From Isoetes taiwanensis (Eukaryota; Streptophyta; Lycopodiopsida; Isoetales; Isoetaceae): a stretch of DNA of 64,000 nucleotides. The notes under the pieces are model-generated. The model was not told the origin of the DNA. It did no database searches and worked only from the letters and a program-made list of their open reading frames with translations. Positions within the stretch are counted from its first letter, which is position 1. Every line of letters starts with the position of its first letter. The DNA lies in the NCBI GenBank assembly GCA_021234155.1, contig JAJEKV010000141.1, positions 566,039 through 630,038 on the forward strand, in the 5' to 3' direction. The position numbers and the translations under genes are program-made. Below are positions 43,295 through 54,450 of the stretch, one piece after another.

Positions 43295-45100
43295 CCCGTA
43301 TCCTGACCAGATCATAGATTCGGCAACAGTGGAAGGCATTGGGTTGTCCTCAGTGGCCTAAAGGAAACAGGGCTCCTTCAGACAAGTGGAAGACCTTCAA
43401 GAACTATGCAGATATGGGCAAAATCCTGGATGGGACAATCCTGTTAAGGAAGACTAGGAGTTCAAAAATGCAGGACGCAAAGGATTAAGCCACAGTCCTG
43501 AAGAGACGGCGTGCGTTGGAAAAAGGCATCATAGAATTCTGCAATGTTGCATCCAATCCATGCCATGATTTTGATTACTATAAGGAGAAGGCGGCGCTTG
43601 ATGAGGATGACATGAAGGAGTTGAACCGGCTATGACAACTCTACATCATCACGAAGCTTAAACGTAATGTCAAAACCGCCCCCTTTCCTGAACGTTCTAT
43701 GGCACTTCTGAAGTGGAAGATTGGATTCGGGGTGCTGCCATTTAAGACAAACAATAGCTCCCCTCCCTTCTTGGTAAACTTGGGTCACAAGGGGTCCGGT
43801 GGTCTGGAACTGGCGGCTGGGCCTGTGGCACTATTTGCCATAAATATAATCGAAGACCCCACCCTATTTTATGAAAAAGCTGACATTGAGCAGTGGTATA
43901 AGACGTGTCTGGACATGACCGAGCTAGATACTTTCAGTTTCCTTATCTTTTGCATGTCGGGCAATCAGACAACTGCTGTGTCACAGTGGGCAACGGATAT
44001 TAATTTTAGCAACAAGGTCTTGTATTCCATATACGAGCTCGAACCAATGTTGTTAAAAAACCCATTTTTTTTTTAAAGTACCTCTATGAAAATCCTCAGG
44101 TTTTTTAAATGATTTTTATGATTTAGTATGGCAAAAAAAAAACTACACATTCTTTGCACTGCTTTATTGGACATATTTGCTACTGTTAAAATGCACATTT
44201 TTGCTACGTGTTACAAGTCATAGCATGTCAACAAATAAATCAGAAGCTTATGTTGCTATTAGAAACTATTAAGTTCAAGTACAAAGATATCATAGTTGTT
44301 TTGCCATGCAACTCTTAAGACAGTTCAGAAAATCATTATTATAAAGGTTAAGAAATATAAGATTTTTATACACAAGGATAAATAAGTTCAAGAATATCAT
44401 ACATCTAAATATAAAAAAATCACAGTCTAAGGATTTTTAAATATTTTTAACGTATTTTATATGAAATATGTTTTTAAAGTTTTTTTTCAAAATTTTTAAA
44501 AAACTTCAAAAAATCTTAAAAAAAGTTTCTTAAATATACGGATTTTGACATACTTAACAACATTGGCTGGAACATGAGTGTAGACTTTGCCTGCCAAAGG
44601 TACCAAGTTTTGCCAACATAGTTTTGGTTTTGATTTCAAGATCGAATGCAGACTTGGACAAGTGGTGGTCAAGGAGCACCACTACGTCGATAAGTTTATG
44701 ATTTCTCAAGAGCATATGGAACCCTAGAAGGGCGGCAGGTTTATGGAGGATGTGCCATTGATTGACAAAGTCCGTACTGATGGTGCGACAGGTCCAATAC
44801 ATAGAATTCCTATCTGGCCGAGAGTTATCAAGTACTTCATAACCAGCTTGGTCGAGGGAGATCAGATTGTATGCGAGTGGTATATGAATGACCTATTCTC
44901 TCAGGGGCTATGCTCTATGGAATGAAACCAATATCTGTGGTTGGGAACAAGGAGATGGTTGAAACTATTCGGCCATACCTGGACCTGCTTCATGACCATT
45001 TTCAAGACAGGAAGACTGTTGGAAGTAGAAAGGACGAAGATGACGGAGACAAAGATGACAGCCAGGGAGATAAAGATAGATGTCCAAGGTGTTCTTGAAA
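43295..45100 (+). pseudogene. Beta-class DNA amino-methyltransferase-like C-terminal part, decayed
   Basis: After the intron, RQQWKALGCPQWPKGNRAPS leads into IIEFCNVASNPCHDFDYYKE and PERSMALLKWKIGFGVLPF. The 43699-44044 frame contains ALFAINIIEDPTLFYEKADI, then EQWYKTCLDMTELDTFSFLI and FCMSGNQTTAVSQW. This pattern fits motif IV (DPP-W/Y, here DPT) and the following strand of N4-cytosine/N6-adenine methyltransferases. Beyond a MITE, PIHRIPIWPRVIKYFITSLV, then EGDQIVCEWY (44854-44883) fits motif I (helix, GD-hhD), whose D is E here. The IV-before-I order is that of beta-class enzymes. A tail with MKPISVVGNKEMVETIRPYL follows. In-frame stops (43315, 43486, 43633, 44729) and frameshifts make it inactive. 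Modified base and target cannot be inferred. Confidence 0.45.
44045..44565. mobile_element. hAT-like MITE, 521 bp, inserted in the methyltransferase-like gene
   Basis: Inverted ends CAATGTTGTTAA (44045) and TTAACAACATTG (ending 44565) match perfectly. They are flanked by 8-bp GCTCGAAC (44037-44044) and GCTGGAAC (44566-44573), one base different. CA ends plus an 8-bp duplication are typical of hAT. The interior is AT-rich and non-coding. Confidence 0.8.
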
Positions 45101-46240
45101 ACTCGAGAATAGCCTTCAAGATGCGGTCCAGATCATTTTGATGCTCCACATCATGCAAAACTGAATTTATTCAAGACTCTCCAGCTCCAGCATAGAACAA
45201 TCTTCGATTCTTCCTCAAAACAGCCTCTTCCTTTCTGCATTCTAATTCTCCACACACAAGAAAACTAAAGAAGGAAAAACGACGGTGCTAACATCACCAA
45301 TATGCCATTCTGACTTCTTTATATACTCATCATCGAGTTTAAACTCAGTCTTGTTCAAGCTTCATAGCCAGTAACGATTAGGCAGACATAATCCATAGTC
45401 AAGACTGTCGTAGCAGATGCTTGGCAGTTTTTGAGATATCGATTTTTAATGACGTGCTATGCCATGCCATGTGAATACCTTAGAATTGCAAGAATTCTTG
45501 CACCTTGATTTAGGCAAGCATGCTAAAAGAATTCAGGCCACAAAACCAATTATGCCATGCCACGTGGCCAATCCTCTTTTAAAGAATGTTAAGGCTCAAA
45601 TTCCACTATGTCGGCAGTTTTGTGGGAGCCAATTTAAGAGCTGCACATAAGCAAATGGCACGGCTGTTGCAATTCCACTATAAGTGGAAGCTCTTGACGT
45701 GGCATCAAATATCAGAGATATTTGTGATGGGGGAGCTTGCTCGGGAGATGCATCGACTTCAACCGATGAGCTTCCAGGAATGCAATGGAATGCCGATTTC
45801 GATAGTTGGATCTGATTTCTTGCCAATTACCTGGTACTTGTTGTCGTCATGCTGAACTTCCATCATAGTGGACTATATGCTAAGTAAAAATATTGAGTGG
45901 CCGACACAGATCTCATCTGTATTTTACTCCGTTGCTCTTTGGTTTCCACCCAACATTTTACATGTTTCACCCTATATTCGACGTCTTTCGTCTATCATTC
46001 CACATGTTTTCACGGGCCTAAATTTCTTTTACCCTAACTAATTGGTAAGTAACCTATTCTCAAAATTGTCTGCATCTATTGTAGAGAAAAAATAAGCATA
46101 TAGGCTGAAGATAATGCTATAAGAATCGAATTGAATTGATTTTTATCTATTTGCTCTAAAATCAGCAGATACCCAAGTTGGTTTTACAGCAAATATATCT
46201 ACCTTGGAAACTGAACTCCTTATTGTCATCTTCTACATCA
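45101..46240. other. No gene seen
   Basis: Unique-looking sequence with a small repeat of CATGCCATG(T/C)G and AAGAATTC near 45460-45560. No motif recognised. It may hold the 3' end of the methyltransferase-like gene. Confidence 0.4.
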
Positions 46241-46254
46241 GCCACAGATCCCCT

Positions 46255-47272
46255 CCTTCAATTATCGGGGGAAAAATATGGAAGTGGCATCTACCTACAG
46301 GTATTTGAGAGTGAAGTTCTCCTCTAGTATGCAGTGGGATGCTTCCATCCATCTACAGGAGGCAGCGGGTTGGAAGGCACTGTATGCCATGTAGAATAGC
46401 AGCCACAGAACATAGTTATATGACTGGGCCCATCAGTCGCACCTGTTCAAGGTGAAGCCTGTCCATTTATACGAGGTTGAGATCTAGGGTCCTGTGGTAT
46501 CTCTCCCGACATGGAATGATTTGGAGCAGGTGCAGAAAGCCTTCTTGGCTTGACCACAGTTCCATATCAGATCCTGCTATAGGAGACATGTAGATGCATA
46601 CAGATGCAAATAGAGGCAGATTGCTTGAAATAGTATCTTGATGCATGCTTCCTCAGCAACCTCTGGGACACTCGCCCTCTTGAACAGGTCAAGACAGCAC
46701 ATTACCAGTGCCACATAAATCTCTCATTGCAACAGGGCCCGCAACGTTACCTGCCTACCCATCTGCCTATAAAAAAGCGCAGACTCATTGCCTCAGTCCG
46801 CACAGGTGCATACCATCTCTGCATTGAGACAGGAAGATGGATTTGGGAGCCATGGCAGGACATGCTTTGTAGATACTGTCGAAAAGGAGGCCATTGAAGA
46901 TGAATGCCATACTCTACAACAAAGCCTCGCGTATGACCAAATCCGGGCGCGCTATGCTGAGTTGGTCAGGTTTGGCCAATTGCTACATGTGATACTCAGT
47001 GCGGCTTCAGTCCGAATGCTGGGATCTTAGCTCTAGGAGGTCATGGATCTGCGGACCAACTCTATTCCAGGACACACGCATGACTTGAATTTGTCTTGTC
47101 TCATATGTATACTTGTACAGTTTGACAACATTCTTATTACTGTCATGGTATTTCCCTCGAAAATCTTTTAGGGCAAGGGTTCTTTAACCTGAGCAATAAT
47201 AGGTCTGTTGCGCTCATAGGCCGATTGGTCTCTCTGGATGATAAAAGCCTATTCTATTCTATTCTTTCTATT
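46255..47272 (+). mobile_element. LINE 3' part, decayed copy with (TTCTA)n tail
   Basis: Aligns by eye with the GC-rich LINE from the YKYLGIEFS region (here YRYLRVKFSSS) to the tail. Coding includes DLEQVQKAFLA and, near 46890, DECHTLQQSLAYDQIRARYA. Compared with the 40 kb copy an internal piece around 46580 is deleted. The 3' hairpin at 47160-47185 is degraded, and the tail GCCGATTGGTCTC ends in (TTCTA)n at 47252-47271. Confidence 0.8.
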
Positions 47273-47344
47273 GTTACCTTTATTATTCAAGACTATTTTA
47301 TCGTCTTCGGTCTTCAGATAAAGGTGACCCTCCAAAGAGGTCAT

Positions 47345-47669
47345 CATCCTCATCTTGGCCTATTTTTGTCCTCTCGCTCCTGATCATGCTCCTACTCCAA
47401 CTCCATGCCCTACTCTGACTATCTCGCCTGCCACTGCCTGATCGTGCTCGGCATGCTGCTTCCACTTCTCCCGCCTCTCACCCTGTTGCCACAACTGGAT
47501 CTGCATTTGCACCTTCTGCCAGCAAATAGCAATTGTGCCTCCGCATGGTCTCTTGGAATTGTTGGGATTTTTCGTGGTAGAAGGGAAATAGTCTCAACTC
47601 CATTGCTGTGGATATGGATATCGTCTTTCTCATGGAGACAAGAGAGCATACAGATCCAACTAATGCTGC

Positions 47670-47676
<7 letters not shown>
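47345..47676 (+). mobile_element. LINE fragment: end of ORF1 and endonuclease start
   Basis: MVSWNCW...NSIAVDMDIVFLMET (47545-47640) corresponds to the endonuclease start of the GC-rich LINE. It lies head to tail right after the tail of the preceding copy and is interrupted by a minus-strand L1 at 47677. Confidence 0.7.
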
Positions 47677-47719
<43 letters not shown>

Positions 47720-48490
47720 TAAGAGTATAAATTTATATATATATAAAAAAAGTACAAAAGGATCCCCTGAATAGGGTAGATAGGCAAAAGTAAGAATAGC
47801 ACGTGAGTGCACCTATTTTTTTGCTAGAGTGTGTACTAATAGAGCTAGCAGTCGTCTTCGCCATCAAGCAGATACTATAGAATCATCGTCTTCTCCACAG
47901 TGAAGGGTACTATGGACAAAACCAGTCTATTTCACAACTCCGAGAGGTAGATAGGCTCTGGAATAGTAAGAGACGAAGTTACCTTATTTGCAGGACGTCA
48001 GAGGGTAGTATATCATCTTTGTCACACCAGTGGCATTAGAAATAGGCATAGAATCCTATGATTCTTCCAATCCTATCCAGTTCCTTGTTATAGGCTGTTC
48101 CCATCTTTCTATGGTGGGATAAGGCCCGGGATAAGGCCATCAGGGCCACCTCCATATTAAAGTAGCTCTTGATTTTGTCCAGGCAAACTGCTTGCCCCCC
48201 CAGAGCCACCTCACACCGATGCTTCCAAACCACCCACAGAGCAATAGATACCAAGGAGGCCAAAATAGGGCAACGATCAGAGACCAGAATGACCATGGGC
48301 CAATTGAGATGGCAGGCTTGGAGCTCCAGTATAGAGGATACCCAGGCCCAGAATGGTAGTATCTCAGGGCAGAAGAAGAGATGTTGTGTAGATTCGCTAA
48401 GTACACATCCTAGAGGGCACAGGTCATCAGCAGAAATACATCTTCGAAATAATGCCTCTTTGGTCAGGAGGCCACCCTGAAGGACAGTCT
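47677..48490 (-). mobile_element. 5'-truncated L1 LINE with poly(A), zf-RVT end
   Basis: On the minus strand, TKEALFRRCISADDLCPLGC, then LSESTQHLFFCPEILPFW is a plant LINE zinc-finger domain, followed by CPILASLVSIALWVVWKHRC. It ends in a poly(A) seen as 42 T at 47673-47714. Near-identical ATG(C/T)TGCCAATTTT at 47663-47676 and 48491-48504 forms the target-site duplication, so the insertion is precisely bounded. Confidence 0.85.
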
Positions 48491-48504
48491 ATGTTGCCAA
48501 TTTT

Positions 48505-49061
48505 GCTCTCCGATTCTACTATATTAATTATCAGGTTTCTCATCTTTATGTTGACATATTTCCAGGTTGCATCGAAATTAACTTGGCATATTCATTGTCG
48601 AGAGCTAAGCTACTAGGCAGTTTTGGAGGAGCCATCATATAATACCCTGATTTAGATTGTTCGTCCAGAGTAAAAGCATCTATTGGACAGAGGGCATCAT
48701 CCTTAAGTTGGATGAGATAACAAGGCGACCACGCATCTGGCCATTGGCCTCATGTGGAAGATCCCATTGGTTTGGTAAAGATATTGGCTCCATCTCTAGT
48801 GAATGCATGATCTCAATGCTTTTTTTCCTCATTTCAGCACCTGACTAATTTATTCGCTTATAGCAAGGCCTGCCGGATTACTTAAATACAGAGTTCCACA
48901 AATGTCGAGTGCATAGCAAAGTAAATTGTTAAATGGAAATGAATACATTATAAAATCTTCATTTAAGAGTATCTCTAGCTTTAGAAAAAGGGAATAACTA
49001 TAAAATGCCCTTATGTTTCAACGAATTTCCCACGTACCACTAACTTTTTATAATTTTATAG
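48505..49061. other. No gene seen
   Basis: Continuation of the site interrupted by the L1. VDIFPGCIEINLAYSLSRAK could be a coding relic, perhaps of the same LINE. Otherwise AT-rich and empty up to the chromovirus target site. Confidence 0.35.
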
Positions 49062-49066
49062 AATTC

Positions 49067-49537
49067 TGTTACGGTATTAGAACAAGATACTAGCTCGGGG
49101 TGTGATTCACAACCAACAAGTGATTTAAATGAAACCATTGGCTCTTAAAATATTTATGGCTGATAACGGGACCTGACATCAGCCCATCTGGACTTGTCCT
49201 AATTCGAACCTTGGTTCTCTAGCTAGAAAACTCAAGCATCTATACAAGGTGCCAACCTTAGATTTAATAAGAAAGGGCTTCTAAAAAGGCAAAGGCCAAA
49301 AAAGCAATTTACCTTTAATGAATACATACCTCTCTTCCTCTATTGATTTTTCCTTCTACTTCCAAATCTCCATAGCCTAGCTTGTTGGTCTGAGCGGGAT
49401 AAAGATTTCCTGCTCCAGGATAAAGATTTCCTGGTGAATCCAGTTGGTGGAACGAGCCTTTCCTACTAACTGGATTATCTTTTAGCTCTTTGTTTCTTTA
49501 CAGGTGATTTATCCGAGATCTAGAACAGATCATATCA
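49067..49537 (+). repeat. 5' LTR, lacking the TATA segment
   Basis: Compared with the right LTR it lacks about 59 bp including GACTATAAAAGAAC, the likely promoter. It also carries a tRNA-like segment on the minus strand (49196-49262). Confidence 0.93.
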
Positions 49538-49584
49538 ATTGCTATCAGAGCAAAGTTTGGTCTTGAGTAATAAATTCCTGTGCT

Positions 49585-50265
49585 ATGGCTGCTAATCGCT
49601 TCAATATCTCTGAAAGTGACTATATGCAAGCTATGCATAATGCTGGCTTTGTGGCAGCTCGAATCGCCCTTCCTCCGCCAGCTAGCCATGCTGAATACCA
49701 GAGACAATTAGAGCATCTGGAAATTGCATACCAATTCTTGCCCGATCCTGCGCAAATAAATACCGCCATGAATGATTCTGTGCCACCTCCTCTACCAAGC
49801 GGTCCTCCGCCTGTAATTCCTCCTCCACCTCCTGTTCAAGATTCTGATGTTTCTGGTGATGCTAAAAATAACCCCAAGAAAGAAAGATTGTGTAAGTGGC
49901 TTGAAAAGGTGGATATGCCTTACTTTAAAGGGGGTTCTGGTGTAAAACCGACACAGGTTATCAGTTTCTTGGGTATTTGGGAGAAATTCTTTGAACGCGT
50001 CAAGGCGTCTGAACAAGAAAAGCTACAAGCCATGGACACTTACCTTGATGATCAAGCACAGGTTTGGTGGCAGGGAAGGAGACAGATGGAACCTCAGATT
50101 AATTTATGGTCTGAGTTCAAGCATGCTTTTGAAGCAAACTATTTGCCTGCCAACTATTATAGAATGCTTCAGAAAGAATGGGACCAAATCAAACAGGAAG
50201 AAGGAGAATCTGTAGCTGACTATAACCTGAAGTTTAATCACTTAGGGTCCCAAGTTCGCAATTGA
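49585..50265 (+). pseudogene. Gypsy gag
   Basis: MAANRFNISESDYMQAMHNA, then a proline-rich linker (PPPLPSGPPPVIPPPPPV), then the capsid core WLEKVDMPYFKGGSGVKPTQ, VWWQGRRQMEPQINLW and FEANYLPANYYRMLQKEWDQ, typical of chromovirus gag. The frame is lost at TGA 50263 and resumes at once in another phase (LLRKYINGLREEIFAELDLL, 50276 on). Gag thus continues into the next reading frame with its zinc knuckle. One indel explains the break. Confidence 0.85.
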
Positions 50266-50275
50266 AGCTGAACTT

Positions 50276-51559
50276 TTGCGAAAATATATTAATGGATTGC
50301 GAGAGGAAATCTTTGCAGAGCTGGATCTTTTAGAACCAGTAGATATGGCAGATGCAATCCGAAAAGCAGGAGCCGCTGAGAGGAAACTTAATCCCAAAGC
50401 TAGAAGATTAGTGATATGGGAAGGAATACCATCGAGAGAGCAAAAGAGAATGAAAAGAGAAAAGTATGATAATAGAAAAGATAACAAGGGTAGAAGAGGA
50501 CGGGATGAAAGGAGACCTCGAAGGGGAACACGGTTTGATAGCCGAAAGAAGAGTAATGGGTATAAGTCCCAACAGCAAGAGACTCCCAAGGGACCAAGAA
50601 CTGGTTGCTATATATGTGGTGGTCCGCACTATCAGACTAATTGTCCAAAGAACACAGCTATTCAAGAAAAGCCGATAAGAAAAGTGCAGTTTAAGGAACC
50701 TGCTCCTAAGGAACGCCCTACTGCCCAAGCTCATAATCTGGAGGATAAGCCTGAAACATCCCAAGCAGGTGAAGAAAGAGGACGATTGAAAGCAGTGGCT
50801 TCGGAACAAGAAAAGGGCCGGTTGCAAATTGCATACATGAAGACACTAAGCGCTGCAGTAGTCCCATCCTCATGGTTGTTTAAGCTTAGAGGTAAAATCG
50901 CAGATCGAGAGGTTGTTGTCCTGCTAGATGATGGAGCGACTCATGATTTTATCTCCATGGATGTGGTAAATGAGTTGAAGTTGCCAGTTTACAAATTGCA
51001 AGCTCAACTTTCTGTAGTACAAGGGCTTAAAGGGTCTGAAGGCAGCTGTGACAAATTTCTTATTGCGCCATTGCAAATGGAGACTGATTCTGAGCGCAGG
51101 GCACTCTTAGTAGCTGATCTGGGAACAGTGGATGTAATTCTGGGAATAGGATGGCGAACCCAGTATGATGTTCAACCCAACTATCGCCACAGGACCATTA
51201 AAATGTTTGTTGATGGGCAGCCAATAATTCTGAAAGCTGAATGTATAAATGAATGTGAACCTTTGCTATCATATTCTGAAGCAAAGACTTTAATACAAAG
51301 TGACGTTGAGTCATATTTCATTTATTTGAGAGACTCTGATCCTCCATCTCAAACTCCTCCTGAATTGTATGGTTTTCTTAAACAATTTGATGATTTGTTT
51401 AAGGATGAGGAGACTTTGGACCTTCCGCCACCTCGTCCAGAGGATCATGCTATTCATTTATACCCAGATGCAAAGCCTTCAAATAGAGCACCCTATAGAG
51501 TAAGTCATTTTGAGAAGCTGGATCTAGAAAAACAAATAAGGGAGATGTTAGAACGGTAA
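50276..51559 (+). pseudogene. Gypsy gag C-terminus, zinc knuckle and aspartic protease
   Basis: The continuation of gag carries a very basic region (KRMKREKYDNRKDNKGRRGR) and the zinc knuckle CYICGGPHYQTNC near 50607. The protease follows: VVVLLDDGATHDFISMDVV (50910-50970), with the catalytic Asp in DDGA instead of the usual D(S/T)GA, and VDVILGIGW later. The frame enters the pre-RT linker (DLPPPRPEDHAIHLYPDAKP) and stops at TAA 51557 inside the RT lead segment. Long and otherwise well kept. Confidence 0.85.
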
Positions 51560-54182
51560 TTGATTCAGCCAAGCAGTTCTCCTTTTGGAGCCCCTGTTAT
51601 CCTGATCAAAAAGAAGGACAAGAGATATAGAATGTGCATAGATTACAGGGCTCTTAACAAACTGACAATCAAGGATAAATTTCCAGTTCCTAGAGCAGAT
51701 GATTTGTTTGATGAATTATGAGGTGCCTGCATATTTAGTAAAATAGATCTGAAATCAAGCTATCATCAAATCAGAATCAAGGAGTCTCATATCGAGAAAA
51801 CAGCTTTCAGAACCACTTTTGGACATTATGAATTCAGAGTGATGCCATTTGGACTCACTAATGCACCAGCAACTTTTTGTCGATTGATGTGGAGAGTTTT
51901 GGCACCTGTACTGGGAAAATGTGTTGTTGTCTTCTTTGATGACATTCTTGTCTATAGCCGATCCGTAGAGGAGCATAAGAAACACCTTCAGCAAGTTTTT
52001 GATCTTCTCAGACAAAATCAGCTATTTATTAATGAATCCAAAAGTCGTTTCTTTATGCAAGAAGTTGGATATCTTGGACACATTGTATCCAAAGAAGGAA
52101 TTAGAATGGACCCAGATAAGGTGAAGGCTATTCTTAATTGGCTTCGACCTAACAATGTCAAAGAATTGCGCTCCTTTGTGCGCAGTTATTATCGCCGATT
52201 TGTGAAGGATTTTGCAAAAATAACTCTTCCATTGAACAGTTTTCTGAAAAAGGATGTACCGTTTCAGTGGAGTGATGATGCAGAAAAAGCATTTCAGGAT
52301 CTTAAGTACAAGATGGCAACTGAGCCTGTATTAGCTCTTCCTGATTGGAATAAACCATTTGTAGTGTGCTCAAATGCAAGTGGTAGTGCTATTGGTGCAG
52401 TGCTTATGCAAGATGGACACCCATTGGCTTACATTAGTCGTATGCTAAAGCCTTATGAGCAGGGCTACAGTACTTATGAGAAAGAGTTGATTGCTTTAGT
52501 ACATGCATTAAAGAAATGGAGACATTATCTGATGGAGACTAAATTCATAGCTCGATTTGATCAGCAAAGTCTAAAGCATATTCAAACTCAGGATATCATA
52601 AATGCACGTCAGTTGAAACTCATTGATACCATCAAAGACTTTGAGGGTATGCAGCTAGAGTATAAACCAGGGAAGGAGAATAAAGTTGCTGATGCCTTAA
52701 GCCAGGTGTTTACACATGCAATGTCTATTGCCAGAATCATTGACTTAGATCCAATGAAATTGGATTATAGAAACGATCCTTCTTTTGCAGTGCCATTCAA
52801 TCTGTTAGAAAAAGAAGGTCGAGATCCTCTTGGGGAATACAAGTTGCACAATGGTTCCCTTTTGTACCGAAATCGCTTATGTGTTACACATGCATATAGA
52901 CAAAAAATGATGCAAGAATGTCATGAACCTCCTTATTCAAGTCATTGAGGAGTTCAAGCTACACTTGCTACTGTAAAAAGGCGATTCTATTGGCCTAAAC
53001 TGGTAAGGGATGTCAGAAGATATGTAGAAGCTTGTACAATTTGTCAACAAGTTAAAGCTTCAACTAGTAAGCCGGCTGGATTTTTACAACCTTTACCAAT
53101 ACCAGAAGCACCATGGAAGCACATTACTATGGATTTTATCCAGGGTTTTCCAAATTCTTCTCATAAGAACAATCAGATATGGACAGTTGTGGCTAAACAA
53201 GCTCATTTTATTCCTTGTAGGTCCACCATGACAGCTCCTCAGGTGAGCAAACTCTTTTTGAAGGAGATATTTAGGATACAAGGATTGCCTGATGCAATTA
53301 TCACAGATAGGGATCCAATATTTTGCAGCAAATTTTGGTCAGGACTTATGAAGAATTTGGGTACCTCTTTGAAGTTTTCTACAGCCTATCATCCTCAAAC
53401 AGATGGCCAAATAGAAGTTGTTAACAGAACTATCGAAGATATGTTACGGGCTTATGTAGCAGAAAGAAAAACTCAGTGGGAGGATTATCTATATATGCTA
53501 GAGTTTGCATATAACAATATGTACGCAGAAAACTCCATTTGAGATTGTCTACAGATGTGGTTTAGATTCACCTATCACAAAGATTGGAGGTGAAATTCCT
53601 GCTTCAGATGCAGTCATTCATGACTTTACGGACATTTTGAAGGAAGTCAAGACTCGCATTCTTAACAGTCAACAGGCTATGATGTCCAAACTGGCTAAGA
53701 AGTGGAGAAAAATTGAATACAAACAAGGACAATGGGTATGGATACATCTTCCCAAGAAGAGACTTCGAAAAATGAGTACAAGATATGTGAAATTGGCACC
53801 CAGGTACTATGGACCATTTCGAATTGAAGACAGAGTAGGTGAGAATGCTTATCGTCTCCGTCTATATGGGAAATGGCTTAACCTTCATCCAATCTTTAAT
53901 GTTGTAGTACTAAAACCCTTCAAGGGAGGTGAAATTTCTCCTGAGCTTTTGCAGAAGATGGACTATCCAGATCCACCACTCATTAAAGGAGATGAAGAGA
54001 TACTAGAACCTGAGAAGATTCTTACACATCAAGACAAGGAGACACGTCGATCTTCTTATCGAAGGTATCTAGTAAAGTTTAAATTTCATCCACCTTCTGA
54101 TGCAGTATGGTACTCCAAGGACCAACTCAAAGAGTATCTCACACTTGTGGATGAGTATGAACTGACTTTGAGACATGATTAA
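51560..54182 (+). pseudogene. Gypsy RT, RNase H, integrase and chromo-like tail
   Basis: [58 protein letters not shown], then MPFGLTNAPATFCRLM and the catalytic box FFDDILVYS (51931-51957). RNase H starts at PFVVCSNASGSAIGAVLMQD, where the first Asp of the usual CDAS is Asn. Integrase: CQQVKASTSKP (zinc part), MDFIQGFP (first Asp), IITDRDPIFCSKFW (second), and HPQTDGQIEVVN (Glu). After a frameshift near 53521 come YYGPFRIEDRVGENAYRLRL and a chromodomain-like tail (EPEKILTHQDK, YLVKFKFHPPSDAVWYSKDQ). Stops: TGA 51718 and 52946. These few lesions suggest a younger element than the 34-40 kb one. Confidence 0.92.
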
Positions 54183-54450
54183 TTTGCAAATTATTTCAAT
54201 TACATGGTATATAACTTGTTGCAACAAATATTATTTGTCTGGCTATGACAACCAAGGGAATTCCAGCGTGGAATATCTCTTGATTGCCTGAGGCTCATAA
54301 GAGCTCAAAGACCTCAGATTGACTTGGGGCCATCTCTAAATGAATTGAGATGAAAGTCCTCAGATTGACTTGAGGCCATCACTAAATGAACTGTGATGAG
54401 CAATTTTTCCTAAGATTGATGAGGACGTTCAATCACGGAAAGGGAAGGAT

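Noticed and set aside
44057-44560. AT-rich interior considered as an intron of the methyltransferase-like gene
   Set aside because: Perfect inverted ends and an 8-bp flanking duplication identify it as a MITE; GT-AG borders are absent.
47673-47714. Run of 42 T considered as a microsatellite or terminator
   Set aside because: It is the poly(A) of a minus-strand L1, shown by the flanking 14-bp duplication and the zinc-finger coding beyond it.
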